This document shows positions 6,979 through 15,049 of a stretch of DNA of 20,767 nucleotides, piece after piece. The position numbers and the translations under genes are program-made. The notes beneath the pieces were generated by a model that was not told the DNA's origin, did not search any database, and saw nothing but the letters and a program-made list of their open reading frames with translations. The stretch covers positions 1 to 20,767 of the forward strand of contig JAADGU010000065.1 in the NCBI GenBank assembly GCA_013152195.1. The letters run 5' to 3'. The stretch's first letter is position 1. Every line of letters starts with the position of its first letter. Origin of the DNA: Nitrospirota bacterium (GTDB taxonomy: Bacteria; Nitrospirota; Thermodesulfovibrionia; Thermodesulfovibrionales; JdFR-85).

Positions 6979-7797
6979 TTATTCGGCTCTGTTTCTCTCC
7001 GGAGACTTTTTGCCGGGCCTGCAGATACCCCTCCTGTTTTCATTAATAAACTCGATAAGATGAGCTATCTCTTCAGTATAGGGGAGTTCTTCCTGCACTT
7101 TTTTTATCGCATCCTTGAGGGTCAAACCCTCTCTGAAGAGGATATGATAAGCCCTCTTTAACTCTGAAATCGTCTCAACAGAAAACCCATACCTCTTGAG
7201 CCCGACCACATTAAGCCCATAAAGTCTTAATTTTGAACCAAGGGCCGATGAAACCGTATAGGGAGGAACATCCTGGGTCACACCGCTGAAACCGCCTACC
7301 ATTGCATATGCACCAATCCTGTTGAACTGGTGTACTGCCACAATTCCCCCGATTACGGCATAATCCTCCACCTTCACATGCCCAGCAAGGGTGACTGAGT
7401 TTGCCATTACAGTATTGTTTCCAACCTTGCAATCATGTGCAATGTGGATATAGGCCATCAGGAAATTGTCATCACCTATCACTGTATATCCGTCCCCTCC
7501 CACTGAACCACGATGGATGGAGATATACTCACGAATGATATTTCGATTACCGATCCTTACACCGGTAGGCTCATCCTTGTATTTAAGGTCCTGGGGCGGA
7601 AGACCGATACTTGTAAAAGGATAAACGGTACAGGATTCACCGATCTCGGCATCACCATCAACTACAACATTGTTCATCAGTCTCACACTTTTTCTTATCT
7701 TTACATTGCCCCCGATTATACAGTATGGTCCTATAGTGACATCTTCATCGATTTCAGCCCCGTCATGAATTATTGCTGTAGCATGTATCTCAGACAT
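6979..7797 (-). CDS. lpxA: UDP-N-acetylglucosamine O-acyltransferase LpxA
   Basis: The 272-residue protein has the left-handed beta-helix hexapeptide pattern (repeated I/V-G-x4) over its first 190 residues and an alpha-helical C-terminus. LpxA moves a 3-hydroxyacyl chain from acyl-ACP to O-3 of UDP-GlcNAc, the first step of lipid A synthesis in the cytoplasm. The catalytic His is H121 in IHIAHDC, equivalent to E. coli His125, and it is followed by the family blocks NSVTLAGHV, AVHQF and GAYAMVGGFSGVTQDVPPYT. The ATG is preceded by GAGGAG at 10-base spacing. The basic tail after residue 255 (RRGICRPGKKSPERNRAE) makes it about ten residues longer than E. coli LpxA. It lies 139 bp downstream of fabZ in the same direction. 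Confidence 0.96.
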   Translation of the reverse strand: MSEIHATAIIHDGAEIDEDVTIGPYCIIGGNVKIRKSVRLMNNVVVDGDAEIGESCTVYPFTSIGLPPQDLKYKDEPTGVRIGNRNIIREYISIHRGSVGGDGYTVIGDDNFLMAYIHIAHDCKVGNNTVMANSVTLAGHVKVEDYAVIGGIVAVHQFNRIGAYAMVGGFSGVTQDVPPYTVSSALGSKLRLYGLNVVGLKRYGFSVETISELKRAYHILFREGLTLKDAIKKVQEELPYTEEIAHLIEFINENRRGICRPGKKSPERNRAE

Positions 7798-7936
7798 AAC
7801 TAACTATCTCCTCTTTATATTAGTTGCTCAAGCCCCTGCTGTCTCTCGGCCCTGAAATAAACTCAGAATGATATATACGGCTTTCTTCCTGTCTGTACTG
7901 CAACCTCTTCACAACCTGCAATGCTTCCTTCAATCT

Positions 7937-8368
7937 CTACAGCTCCCTGTCAGTAACCATGGCTGTAAACTCTGCCTCTGCTACAAGCTTGTCTCCTACG
8001 TGGGCAGTGCCTGAAAATCTCCAGATCGCACCACGACCTCTCAGAACATTAACCTCTAACCTCAGTTGATCCCCCGGAACCACGGGTTTCCTGAACTTCG
8101 CCTTCTCTATACTCAGAAAATAAGTGGACTTACCCGCAGCACCTGACTTATAGGCAAGAACTCCTGACAATTGCGCCAGGGCTTCGACGATAAGCACTCC
8201 GGGCATTATTGGATTTCCCGGGAAATGACCCTGAAAGAATGCCTCATTCATGGTGAGATTCTTGATTCCCACAGCCCGTTTTCCATCCTCAACCTCTGTA
8301 ACCCTGTCAAGCATCAGAAAGGGATATCTGTGGGGCAGAGCTTTCATAATCTCTTTAACATCAATCAT
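7937..8368 (-). CDS. fabZ: 3-hydroxyacyl-[ACP] dehydratase FabZ
   Basis: FabZ dehydrates 3-hydroxyacyl-ACP in fatty-acid elongation and competes with LpxA/LpxD for the same hydroxyacyl-ACP pool, which is why it sits in this cluster. From the ATG at 8368 it is 143 residues, with LPHRYPFLMLDRV (11-23) and the hot-dog active-site helix GHFPGNPIMPGVL. Catalytic H48 and E62 keep the 14-residue spacing of E. coli H54/E68. The open frame extends seven codons further upstream, but the ATG at 8368 has AGGAG six bases before it, overlaps the lpxD stop by eight bases (ATGATTGA) and gives the usual FabZ length, so I use it. The frame stays open for 38 codons after the TAG stop, discussed as a finding. 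Confidence 0.95.
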   Translation of the reverse strand: MIDVKEIMKALPHRYPFLMLDRVTEVEDGKRAVGIKNLTMNEAFFQGHFPGNPIMPGVLIVEALAQLSGVLAYKSGAAGKSTYFLSIEKAKFRKPVVPGDQLRLEVNVLRGRGAIWRFSGTAHVGDKLVAEAEFTAMVTDREL

Positions 8369-9386
8369 CCCTGTCTCCTTTCTCTGCACTGCTTACTTTT
8401 TTTTCAATCTCTTTTATCTTTTTCTGCAATTCAGGTAGTCTCTCATAAAGGGCTCTTACTCTGAGCCACTTAAAATGCGGCATTACCGGAATACCGGAAT
8501 AAGTACCTTTCTGAAGCCTGCCGACAACCCCTGACATTGCTCCCACGATACAGCCATCCTCTATCTGCACATGATCTGAAACACCTACCTGTCCGGCAAG
8601 GGTCACATAATTCCCTATCTCGGTACTCCCGCCAATGCCAACCTGTGCCACTATAATACAATGTTTGCCTATACTTACGTTATGCCCTACCTGCACCAGA
8701 TTATCTATCTTTGTACCTTCTCCGACAACTGTGTTACCGGTGGTTGCCCTGTCTATGGTAACGGAGGCGCCAATCTCCACATCATCCTCAACTATCACCC
8801 CTCCAACCTGGGGTATCTTGATGTGCCTGCCATCTGAAAAAACATAGCCGAAACCATCTGAACCGATTACAGCTCCTGGATGAATTATCACCCTCGAGCC
8901 AATCGTCACCCCTTCACGAATTGTAACGTTCGGGTGGATAATGCAGTCCTCTCCTAAGGAAGACCCCTTCCCTACAAAGACCCCGGGATATACCACGGTC
9001 CTGTCTCCAACGGTAACACCTTCATCAAAAAAGCTCATCGGATAAACGGTTACATCCCTGCCAAGCCTGACAGAATCAGCAACAGTGGCACCTGACATCA
9101 CACCCTCAGGCCTGTGAGGCTGAACATAAAAGACTTCCAGCGCTCTGGCAAATGCAAGAAGCGGATTTTCAGCAACAATCTGGGGAATATCAATCCCGGG
9201 AATTGGCTCCTTGACAATAACCGCTGCTGCTGCAGAAGCCCTTAGCTGGGGAATTAACTTCTTACTCGTAATAAAGGTTAAACATCCTTCCTTTACAGAG
9301 TCTACCCCCCCGGCACCTTTTATCTCAATATCGGCATCAGAAAGGGGCTTTGCATCAATCTTAGCCGCCAACTCCCTGAGTCTCAC
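8361..9386 (-). CDS. lpxD: UDP-3-O-acylglucosamine N-acyltransferase LpxD
   Basis: The 341 residues comprise the N-terminal uridine-binding domain (about 1-95), a hexapeptide-repeat beta-helix (about 100-305) and a C-terminal helix. LpxD adds the second 3-hydroxyacyl chain, at the 2-amino group, in lipid A synthesis. Family blocks are GSDGFGYVFSDGRHIKIPQ (175-193), GASVTIDRATTGNTVVGEGTKID and QVGHNV. H235 corresponds to the catalytic His of E. coli LpxD (His239). The start is GTG at 9384-9386, overlapping the skp stop by four bases (GTGA) with AAGGA upstream, a clear translational-coupling arrangement. The C-terminal acidic/lysine-rich end overlaps fabZ by eight bases. Confidence 0.96.
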   Translation of the reverse strand: MRLRELAAKIDAKPLSDADIEIKGAGGVDSVKEGCLTFITSKKLIPQLRASAAAAVIVKEPIPGIDIPQIVAENPLLAFARALEVFYVQPHRPEGVMSGATVADSVRLGRDVTVYPMSFFDEGVTVGDRTVVYPGVFVGKGSSLGEDCIIHPNVTIREGVTIGSRVIIHPGAVIGSDGFGYVFSDGRHIKIPQVGGVIVEDDVEIGASVTIDRATTGNTVVGEGTKIDNLVQVGHNVSIGKHCIIVAQVGIGGSTEIGNYVTLAGQVGVSDHVQIEDGCIVGAMSGVVGRLQKGTYSGIPVMPHFKWLRVRALYERLPELQKKIKEIEKKVSSAEKGDRDD

Positions 9387-9904
9387 TTCCCTTCCTTCAT
9401 CTTTTCATTATATTTACTGATAACCTTTTCAGTAAGGTCAATCGATTTGTCGGCATAAAGGACAAAGCCCTCTACTCTTTCCAGTATCAGGGTATAGTGC
9501 TCTTCCTTGCCAATCACAGCTATAATCTTTCTTAAATCCTTCAGAAGCTCATTAGTGAATTCAGATTCCCGCTTCTTGACTTCTGCCTGTGCATCCTGAA
9601 CAAAGCGTTGAAAATCCCTCATTTTCCTGTCAAGGTCTTCCTGCTTGGCCTTTTTTGCTTCCTCTGAAAGCAGGGCTGACTGTTTATCCAGGTCTACCTT
9701 CAGTTTCTCAAGCTCCTTTCCCTTCTTGTCTATGATCACCTGCTTGGCCTTGATTATTTCATCAAGGTCAGCCTTTGCCTTCTTGCCTCCTTCAGACTCG
9801 TTTAATGCCTTCTGAAGATTCACATATCCGATCTTCAAATCCGCCCCGTAGGCAAGACTGCTGAAAAGCAGTCCTACTATCAATAGAATCCCCACTCTTT
9901 TCAT
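9383..9904 (-). CDS. skp: OmpH/Skp-family periplasmic chaperone
   Basis: The 173-residue protein has a signal peptide (residues 1-21, hydrophobic core GILLIVGLLFSSL, likely cut after AYGA). It is followed by DLKIGYVNLQKAL, the standard first strand of mature OmpH/Skp, and a long highly charged alpha-helical coiled coil (about 35-135) that forms the tentacles of the trimer. Skp holds unfolded outer-membrane proteins in the periplasm and hands them to the BAM complex, consistent with bamA lying directly upstream (55 bp). The ATG at 9904 is preceded by AAGGAGG. It overlaps the GTG of lpxD by four bases. Sequence identity in this family is always low, but fold, size and position agree. Confidence 0.93.
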   Translation of the reverse strand: MKRVGILLIVGLLFSSLAYGADLKIGYVNLQKALNESEGGKKAKADLDEIIKAKQVIIDKKGKELEKLKVDLDKQSALLSEEAKKAKQEDLDRKMRDFQRFVQDAQAEVKKRESEFTNELLKDLRKIIAVIGKEEHYTLILERVEGFVLYADKSIDLTEKVISKYNEKMKEGK

Positions 9905-9959
9905 TAAACTCTATCCTCCTTTTTAGGTATAATCATAATGACATTCAGGCAAACGTCCA

Positions 9960-12242
9960 TCAAAAGAAACTCCCGAATGCAAACTCTATTCTGCCGGTAC
10001 TCTCATCATCTCTCCTGTCAATGTTGTATCCATATTCTATCCTAATTGGACCTATAGGTGAAACCCACCTGATACCGGCACCTGTTGTGTATCTCAGATC
10101 ACTCCCAAAGGTCTCGGAGCTTCCATAGGCACGTCCGAGATCAAAAAAGACAACACCCTTAAGCCTGATCTCATCCAGCAGGGGGACGATATACTCGGCA
10201 TTTAACAGCAACTCCTTTGTGCCCCCGATTACATCGCCATTCTCGTCCCTTGGTCCACCCTCTCCAAAATCAAGTCCCCTGATGGTATACATACCACCCA
10301 CGTAGAACCGTTCATAAAGGGGAAGTTTTCTATCATAGAGGCCACTGGCATAACCCACCCTTCCCCTGAGAGAAACAGTTGTTCTCCCAAACGGAAAGAA
10401 CCACTTTGAATCAAAAAGACCTTTAACAAAGTAGTTATCACCCCCAAGCCCCGAATAAGTCACAAAGAGAGAGGTCCGTGAACCACTTGACGGGTCGAGA
10501 TAGTTGTCCCTTGAATCCCTGACTACAGCGGGGGTTATACTGCTTGTAATGTTGGTGCCAATCTGTTCTTTTATAATATTGGAGGCATCCTCCAGCACGT
10601 CGAATATTGTTACCCGCTCATACCTGTACCCAAGGCTTGAACTCCAGTAATCATTAAATCTCTTGCCAAACCCTACAGACCCGCCGGTTGCCTTCTTGTT
10701 ATACCCGATATAGTCTCTCTCTGTATTGTAAGCACTCAGGGTTAGAGAGACCGGTCTGTCAAGAAACCATGGATCTTTATAGGAGAGTTCATAAAATGTT
10801 GACCTCCCGCCGAATTCTCCCTTCAATTTTATATACCTGCCCGTACCAAAGAGATTTCCCTGTGTAAGGTCTAACATGGCCACAAGCTTATCTACGGTAC
10901 TGTAGCCCCCGCCAATACTCAAGAAACCGGTTGCCTTCTCTTTCACCTTTATATCAATATCAATTACCTTCTTTTCAACCTCCGGCTTGGGTACGAGTTC
11001 TACAGTTTCAAAAAAATTCAGATTGTTTATCCGTTCATAGCTCCGCCTGAGCAGTTTGCTGTTGAAGATATCCCCCTCATCCAGCCTCATCTCCCTCCGT
11101 ATAACCTTATCCTTTGTCCTGGAGTTCCCGGAGATCTCTATCCTGCCAACCCTGAAGATATCACCTTCGTCAATATTCATGATTACGGAGACCTTGTGAG
11201 CCTTCTCGTCAGGCACAATATCAGGCTCCGCAGAGGCAAGGGCATAGCCCTTCTCGGAATAAAAGTCCGTGATTTTTCTGATCCCTTCCCTCAGTTTCTT
11301 CCTGCTGAAGACATCTCCGATCCTGAGTGGCAGCAGTGCCTTCAGGGTTTTGTCGTCATAGGCCTTATTGCCTGCAAACCTGACACTTGAAACCCTGTAT
11401 TGAGGCCCTTCTGAGATAGTAAGACTGACTATCATCCCCGTCCTGTCAGGGGTAAGCTCCGTTTCAGGACCGGAAACAACAACATTAAGATAACCGTTGT
11501 CATAGTAGAGATTCCTGATCCTCTCTATATCCGCCTTCATTTCGGACTCTTTATAATAGCCTGCAGATGTAATGAATGACAGGATACCCCAGCTCTTTGT
11601 CTGCATAACCTTCTTAATCTCACGGTCAGATAATGCCTTGTTCCCCTTTATCCTGATCTCCTTTATCTTTACCTTCTCGCCCTCTTTGATCAGGAAGGTC
11701 AGAGAGACCTCATTTTCTGTAATCTTTCTGACAACAGGCACAATACTGGCAAGCCAATAGCCCTCACCTTCATAAAAAGCCCTCAGTCTATGAACATTAT
11801 CCCGGATAAGAGTTGCATCCTCGATTGCACCTGAAGTAATGGTTATCTGCTCCCTGAGTTTATCGTCATCATATTCCCTGTTGCCCTGAAACCCAACCTT
11901 GACAATCGTTGGTTTTTCCTTAACTATATATATTATCTTCAGACCGCCCTCAAATGGTTCGGTCTCCACCCTTACATCCTCAAAATAACCCATTTTGTAA
12001 ATGCTTTTTATATCCTTTGATATATTCTCTTCTGCAAGGGGTTGTCCTGCTTTCTGGGAAAGTCTTTTGCGAATCGCCCCCTCATCAACCCTCTTCATGC
12101 CCTTTATCTCAATCACTTTCACTATCGGGCCTTCCTGGACGGCAAGGGCTGGGACAGCATAGGAAAAGAGCAGGGACAGGCAAAACAGAACACATAAAAC
12201 CCTGGTTGTACTAAGAGAAGGTAACCTCAAGACAAGCTTCAT
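9960..12242 (-). CDS. bamA: Outer-membrane protein assembly factor BamA
   Basis: From the ATG at 12242 the protein has 760 residues. A signal peptide (about 1-35) ends in a VPALA-type cleavage site, five POTRA domains follow (about 40-400), and a 16-strand Omp85 barrel occupies about 420-760. POTRA 1 begins VKVIEIKGMKRVDEGAIRKRL. The L6 loop motif appears as YTIRGLDFGEGG (family V/IRGF/Y), and the chain ends in FAFGSFF with the C-terminal Phe expected of a beta-signal. BamA inserts beta-barrel proteins into the outer membrane. The open frame extends 23 codons upstream to a TTG, but AAAGGA six bases before the ATG and the position of the signal peptide fix the start. It heads the bamA-skp-lpxD-fabZ-lpxA cluster, an order shared with E. 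coli. Confidence 0.96.
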   Translation of the reverse strand: MKLVLRLPSLSTTRVLCVLFCLSLLFSYAVPALAVQEGPIVKVIEIKGMKRVDEGAIRKRLSQKAGQPLAEENISKDIKSIYKMGYFEDVRVETEPFEGGLKIIYIVKEKPTIVKVGFQGNREYDDDKLREQITITSGAIEDATLIRDNVHRLRAFYEGEGYWLASIVPVVRKITENEVSLTFLIKEGEKVKIKEIRIKGNKALSDREIKKVMQTKSWGILSFITSAGYYKESEMKADIERIRNLYYDNGYLNVVVSGPETELTPDRTGMIVSLTISEGPQYRVSSVRFAGNKAYDDKTLKALLPLRIGDVFSRKKLREGIRKITDFYSEKGYALASAEPDIVPDEKAHKVSVIMNIDEGDIFRVGRIEISGNSRTKDKVIRREMRLDEGDIFNSKLLRRSYERINNLNFFETVELVPKPEVEKKVIDIDIKVKEKATGFLSIGGGYSTVDKLVAMLDLTQGNLFGTGRYIKLKGEFGGRSTFYELSYKDPWFLDRPVSLTLSAYNTERDYIGYNKKATGGSVGFGKRFNDYWSSSLGYRYERVTIFDVLEDASNIIKEQIGTNITSSITPAVVRDSRDNYLDPSSGSRTSLFVTYSGLGGDNYFVKGLFDSKWFFPFGRTTVSLRGRVGYASGLYDRKLPLYERFYVGGMYTIRGLDFGEGGPRDENGDVIGGTKELLLNAEYIVPLLDEIRLKGVVFFDLGRAYGSSETFGSDLRYTTGAGIRWVSPIGPIRIEYGYNIDRRDDESTGRIEFAFGSFF

Positions 12243-12544
12243 TAACAATCCTTTAAACACACCTTTCAAGTCTTCCTTTAAGAGTCTGTTTCTGTTCAAA
12301 TATATCTCCAAAAATGAGAATTAGTATACCACCAATCAACACACGAGGTAAACCCGGAGAATCTGACGGAAGGAAAACGGACGGTATAATTAACGCCTTT
12401 ATCGCTATTCTGGAGACAGGCTGAAAGGTCATCTTCTTTTGCCGGGCTTGCAATATCAGCCGGACAGTTATTACCATAAAAGGTAGAGACCGAGCTTAAG
12501 CACCGCCCTGGTCTGACATTATTTCTGTTATAAAAGGAGCATGT
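12243..12544. other. Divergent intergenic region between bamA and the four-Cys gene
   Basis: This 302-bp stretch has no convincing coding frame or RNA gene. It holds the bamA promoter on the minus strand. On the plus strand a TATAAT sits at 12385-12390 with a poor -35 (TCTGAC at 12362-12367). If used, it would give a leader of about 150 bases to the gene at 12545. I see no riboswitch-like or repeat structure. Confidence 0.5.
12323..12352 (-). promoter_or_regulatory. Promoter of the bamA operon
   Basis: On the minus strand TATACT (12323-12328) with an extended TGG before it lies 18 bases from TTTACC (12347-12352). The 5' end would be near 12316, a leader of about 75 bases. Confidence 0.5.
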
Positions 12545-13069
12545 ATGGCAACGAACTTAATGACTCACTGTGACAAATGTGGCAAGGAAATACGGGTAGT
12601 AAAGGAGCGGCAGGACGGAAAGCTATTTTACATGGTTCACGGACTTTTCTGTATAAACATCATTCCGGCCTTTTTCTGTGATAAGAAATGTTTTGAAGAG
12701 ACTATCAAGGCATTAAAAGGTTTTGAATATCTTGACAAGGACGACAAGGGGAGGCCTGTAGTTGATGTTGATGTAATGATTAATGAATCCCTGATAATTG
12801 ACAAGATGTACGACATTGTATACGCTGTTGACAACCCCCTGTTTCCCACGCTTGTATTTCAGAGACTGCTTGAAGTGGACCAGGAAAACATCAGTTTTCT
12901 CTATGCCGTCTCATCCCTCTATGTAGGGTTATTGGCTGCAGAGAAGACCCCTGAAGATCTGAAGACAAAAGTGACTGAAAGACTCGAAGAAGCCGAAAAC
13001 GACCTCAAAGAACTTAGTCCTGAAGGGCATAAGAAGATAAGCGAGTTAAGGAAACATTATAATGTTTAA
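12545..13069 (+). CDS. Uncharacterised protein with N-terminal four-Cys zinc-ribbon-like motif
   Basis: I do not recognise this 174-residue protein. The N-terminus has C9xxC12 and a second pair C45xxxC49 (CDKKC), spaced like the four ligands of a small zinc site, with a further C36 and H33 between them. The segment before the second pair (GLFCINIIPAFF) is hydrophobic. The middle (60-110) is mixed and acidic, and the C-terminal 60 residues are predicted helical and highly charged (EDLKTKVTERLEEAENDLKEL). There is no signal peptide. The ATG follows AAAGGAG at five bases; another ATG four bases earlier is out of frame. Its stop overlaps the mnmG ATG (TAATG), so the two are translationally coupled. 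A role linked to tRNA modification is only a guess from position. Confidence 0.85.
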   Translation: MATNLMTHCDKCGKEIRVVKERQDGKLFYMVHGLFCINIIPAFFCDKKCFEETIKALKGFEYLDKDDKGRPVVDVDVMINESLIIDKMYDIVYAVDNPLFPTLVFQRLLEVDQENISFLYAVSSLYVGLLAAEKTPEDLKTKVTERLEEAENDLKELSPEGHKKISELRKHYNV

Positions 13070-14994
13070 TGATGGGTCCTTTATCATCAGGACAGAGGAA
13101 CCTGTCAACTGAAATGCATACTGAATCTGAATACGATATAATAGTTGTAGGCGGTGGCCATGCAGGATGTGAGGCAGCCCTTGCTTCTGCACGGATGGGT
13201 CTTGTGACATGCCTTTTTGCAATGAACCTCGACACCATTGCACAGCTGTCCTGCAACCCGGCAATAGGCGGGCTTGCAAAGGGACACCTCGTAAGAGAGA
13301 TAGACGCACTCGGGGGAGAGATGGCCAGGGTCACAGACAGGGCCGGCATACAATTCAGGATGCTGAACAGCAGCAAAGGACCGGCGGTCTGGTCCCTCAG
13401 GGCCCAGGCAGACAGGGTACTTTACCGCCTTGTGATGCGCGAAGTACTTGAATCAGAACCGAAGCTGACAATAAAACAGGCATCAGTTGAAAGGATAATC
13501 ACAAAGGACGGACACGTCACGGGAATATCAACCTCACATGGCACATCTTATGGAGCCGGGGCTGTAATTATCACGACAGGCACATTTCTGAAGGGGTTGA
13601 TCCACATAGGGCTTGACTGTCACGCTGCCGGCAGGTCCGGAGAGTTTCCATCCCTTGGCCTTTCAGACTCTCTGAAAGAACTCGGGTTAAGACTGGGAAG
13701 GCTCAAGACCGGGACACCACCAAGAATAGACTCAAGGAGCATAGATTTTTCAAGGACCACGGAGCAGTCAGGTGATGACCCGCCAATACCGTTCTCCTAC
13801 TCTACCAAAGCAATAACCAATCCTCAACTGCCCTGTTTTATAACCCATACAAACGAAAGGACACACAGGATTATCCTTGACAGCCTCGACCGCTCCCCAT
13901 TATACAGTGGCCGGATAAAGGGGGTTGGACCGAGATACTGCCCATCCATAGAGGACAAGGTCGTGAGGTTTTCGGAAAGACCGGGGCACCAGGTCTTCCT
14001 TGAACCCGAGGGAATCCAGACAAAGGAATACTATGCAAATGGGATATCAACAAGTCTTCCCTACGATATACAGGTTGAACTCGTCAGGAGTATCAAAGGA
14101 CTTGAAGCGGCCGAGATTATGAGACCCGGGTATGCCATTGAATATGATTTCGTCTATCCGACACAGCTGAAACACTCCCTTGAGACCAGGTCAACAGAAG
14201 GGTTATTTCTTGCAGGTCAGATAAACGGAACTTCCGGATATGAAGAGGCAGCGGCCCAGGGTCTGATGGCCGGTATAAATGCAGCGCTGAAGCTCAAATC
14301 TGAAAAACCCCTTGTACTTAAAAGGCACGAGGCATATATAGGGGTATTGATTGATGACCTTGTCACAAAGGGGACCTCAGAGCCTTACAGGATGTTTACA
14401 TCAAGGGCGGAATACAGGCTGCTGCTGAGACACGACAATGCAGACTTCAGGCTCCGGGAAAAGGGATTCAGTACAGGTCTTGTCTGTGAAAGAGAGTACA
14501 GGAGATTCCTCGGGAGAAAGGAGCTGCTGGAGACTGAATTAAAGAGAATCCACTCCCTGAGGGTCAGTGCAGAAGAGGCAAACCCCCTTCTTGAGTCCCT
14601 GAAGACCTCGGCTATTACTGAAAAAACTCCGGTTCTCCAGCTACTGAAACGTCCTGAAGTCTCCTATGCTTTTTTGAGGACTCTCTGCCCTCCTCCTTAC
14701 GAAATTGATAAAGAACTGGAAAAACTTATTGAAACAGAGATAAAATATAAGGGGTACATCAAACGTCAGATGGAGATGGTAGAGAGGATGAAGCGTATCG
14801 AGGGGCGTACCATTCCGCCTGACTTCAAGTTTGACCGGATATCGGGACTCTCCCGTGAAGTCCTGAGAAAACTCGAAGAGGTCAGACCCTCAAATGTCGG
14901 TGAAGCAAGCCGTATCCCGGGAGTCACACCAGCTGCCATAGCCCTTGTTATGATAGCCCTCGAGAAAAAGAGAAGAGAAAGAAGCAGGCAGTAG
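13069..14994 (+). CDS. mnmG: tRNA uridine-5-carboxymethylaminomethyl modification enzyme MnmG (GidA)
   Basis: The 641-residue FAD protein works with MnmE to build the cmnm5/nm5 group on U34 of certain tRNAs. It shows the dinucleotide motif VVGGGHAGCEAA (26-37), LSCNPAIGGLAKGHLVREIDALGG with the conserved Cys (C62), TGTFLKG, TGTPPRID, the second conserved Cys in RYCPSIEDKV (C291), and the C-terminal helical domain that contacts MnmE and tRNA (about 560-635). The first ATG overlaps the upstream stop as TAATG. A second ATG follows at once, and a third candidate at 13114 (MHTESEYDIIVVGGG) would give 626 residues and put the two cysteines at 47 and 276, close to E. coli numbering, so the true start may be there. 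Everything else is full length. Confidence 0.95.
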   Translation: MMGPLSSGQRNLSTEMHTESEYDIIVVGGGHAGCEAALASARMGLVTCLFAMNLDTIAQLSCNPAIGGLAKGHLVREIDALGGEMARVTDRAGIQFRMLNSSKGPAVWSLRAQADRVLYRLVMREVLESEPKLTIKQASVERIITKDGHVTGISTSHGTSYGAGAVIITTGTFLKGLIHIGLDCHAAGRSGEFPSLGLSDSLKELGLRLGRLKTGTPPRIDSRSIDFSRTTEQSGDDPPIPFSYSTKAITNPQLPCFITHTNERTHRIILDSLDRSPLYSGRIKGVGPRYCPSIEDKVVRFSERPGHQVFLEPEGIQTKEYYANGISTSLPYDIQVELVRSIKGLEAAEIMRPGYAIEYDFVYPTQLKHSLETRSTEGLFLAGQINGTSGYEEAAAQGLMAGINAALKLKSEKPLVLKRHEAYIGVLIDDLVTKGTSEPYRMFTSRAEYRLLLRHDNADFRLREKGFSTGLVCEREYRRFLGRKELLETELKRIHSLRVSAEEANPLLESLKTSAITEKTPVLQLLKRPEVSYAFLRTLCPPPYEIDKELEKLIETEIKYKGYIKRQMEMVERMKRIEGRTIPPDFKFDRISGLSREVLRKLEEVRPSNVGEASRIPGVTPAAIALVMIALEKKRRERSRQ

Positions 14995-15007
14995 ACAGCT
15001 CTGCCTG
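14985..15007 (+). terminator. Hairpin spanning the mnmG stop codon
   Basis: CAGGCAG (14985-14991) and CTGCCTG (15001-15007) form a 7-bp stem with a 9-base loop containing the mnmG TAG. It is followed by GTTTATTTC, a weak U-rich run. It may attenuate transcription into the next gene or stabilise the mnmG 3' end. The stem is short, so this is tentative. Confidence 0.3.
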
Positions 15008-15049
15008 GTTTATTTCTTAATTTATGGTTACTGAATAAAGGAGAGGTAG

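Noticed and set aside
12309..12311. TTG at 12311 as the bamA start
   Set aside because: No ribosome site precedes it, and it would put 23 polar residues before the signal peptide; the ATG at 12242 has AAAGGA six bases upstream.
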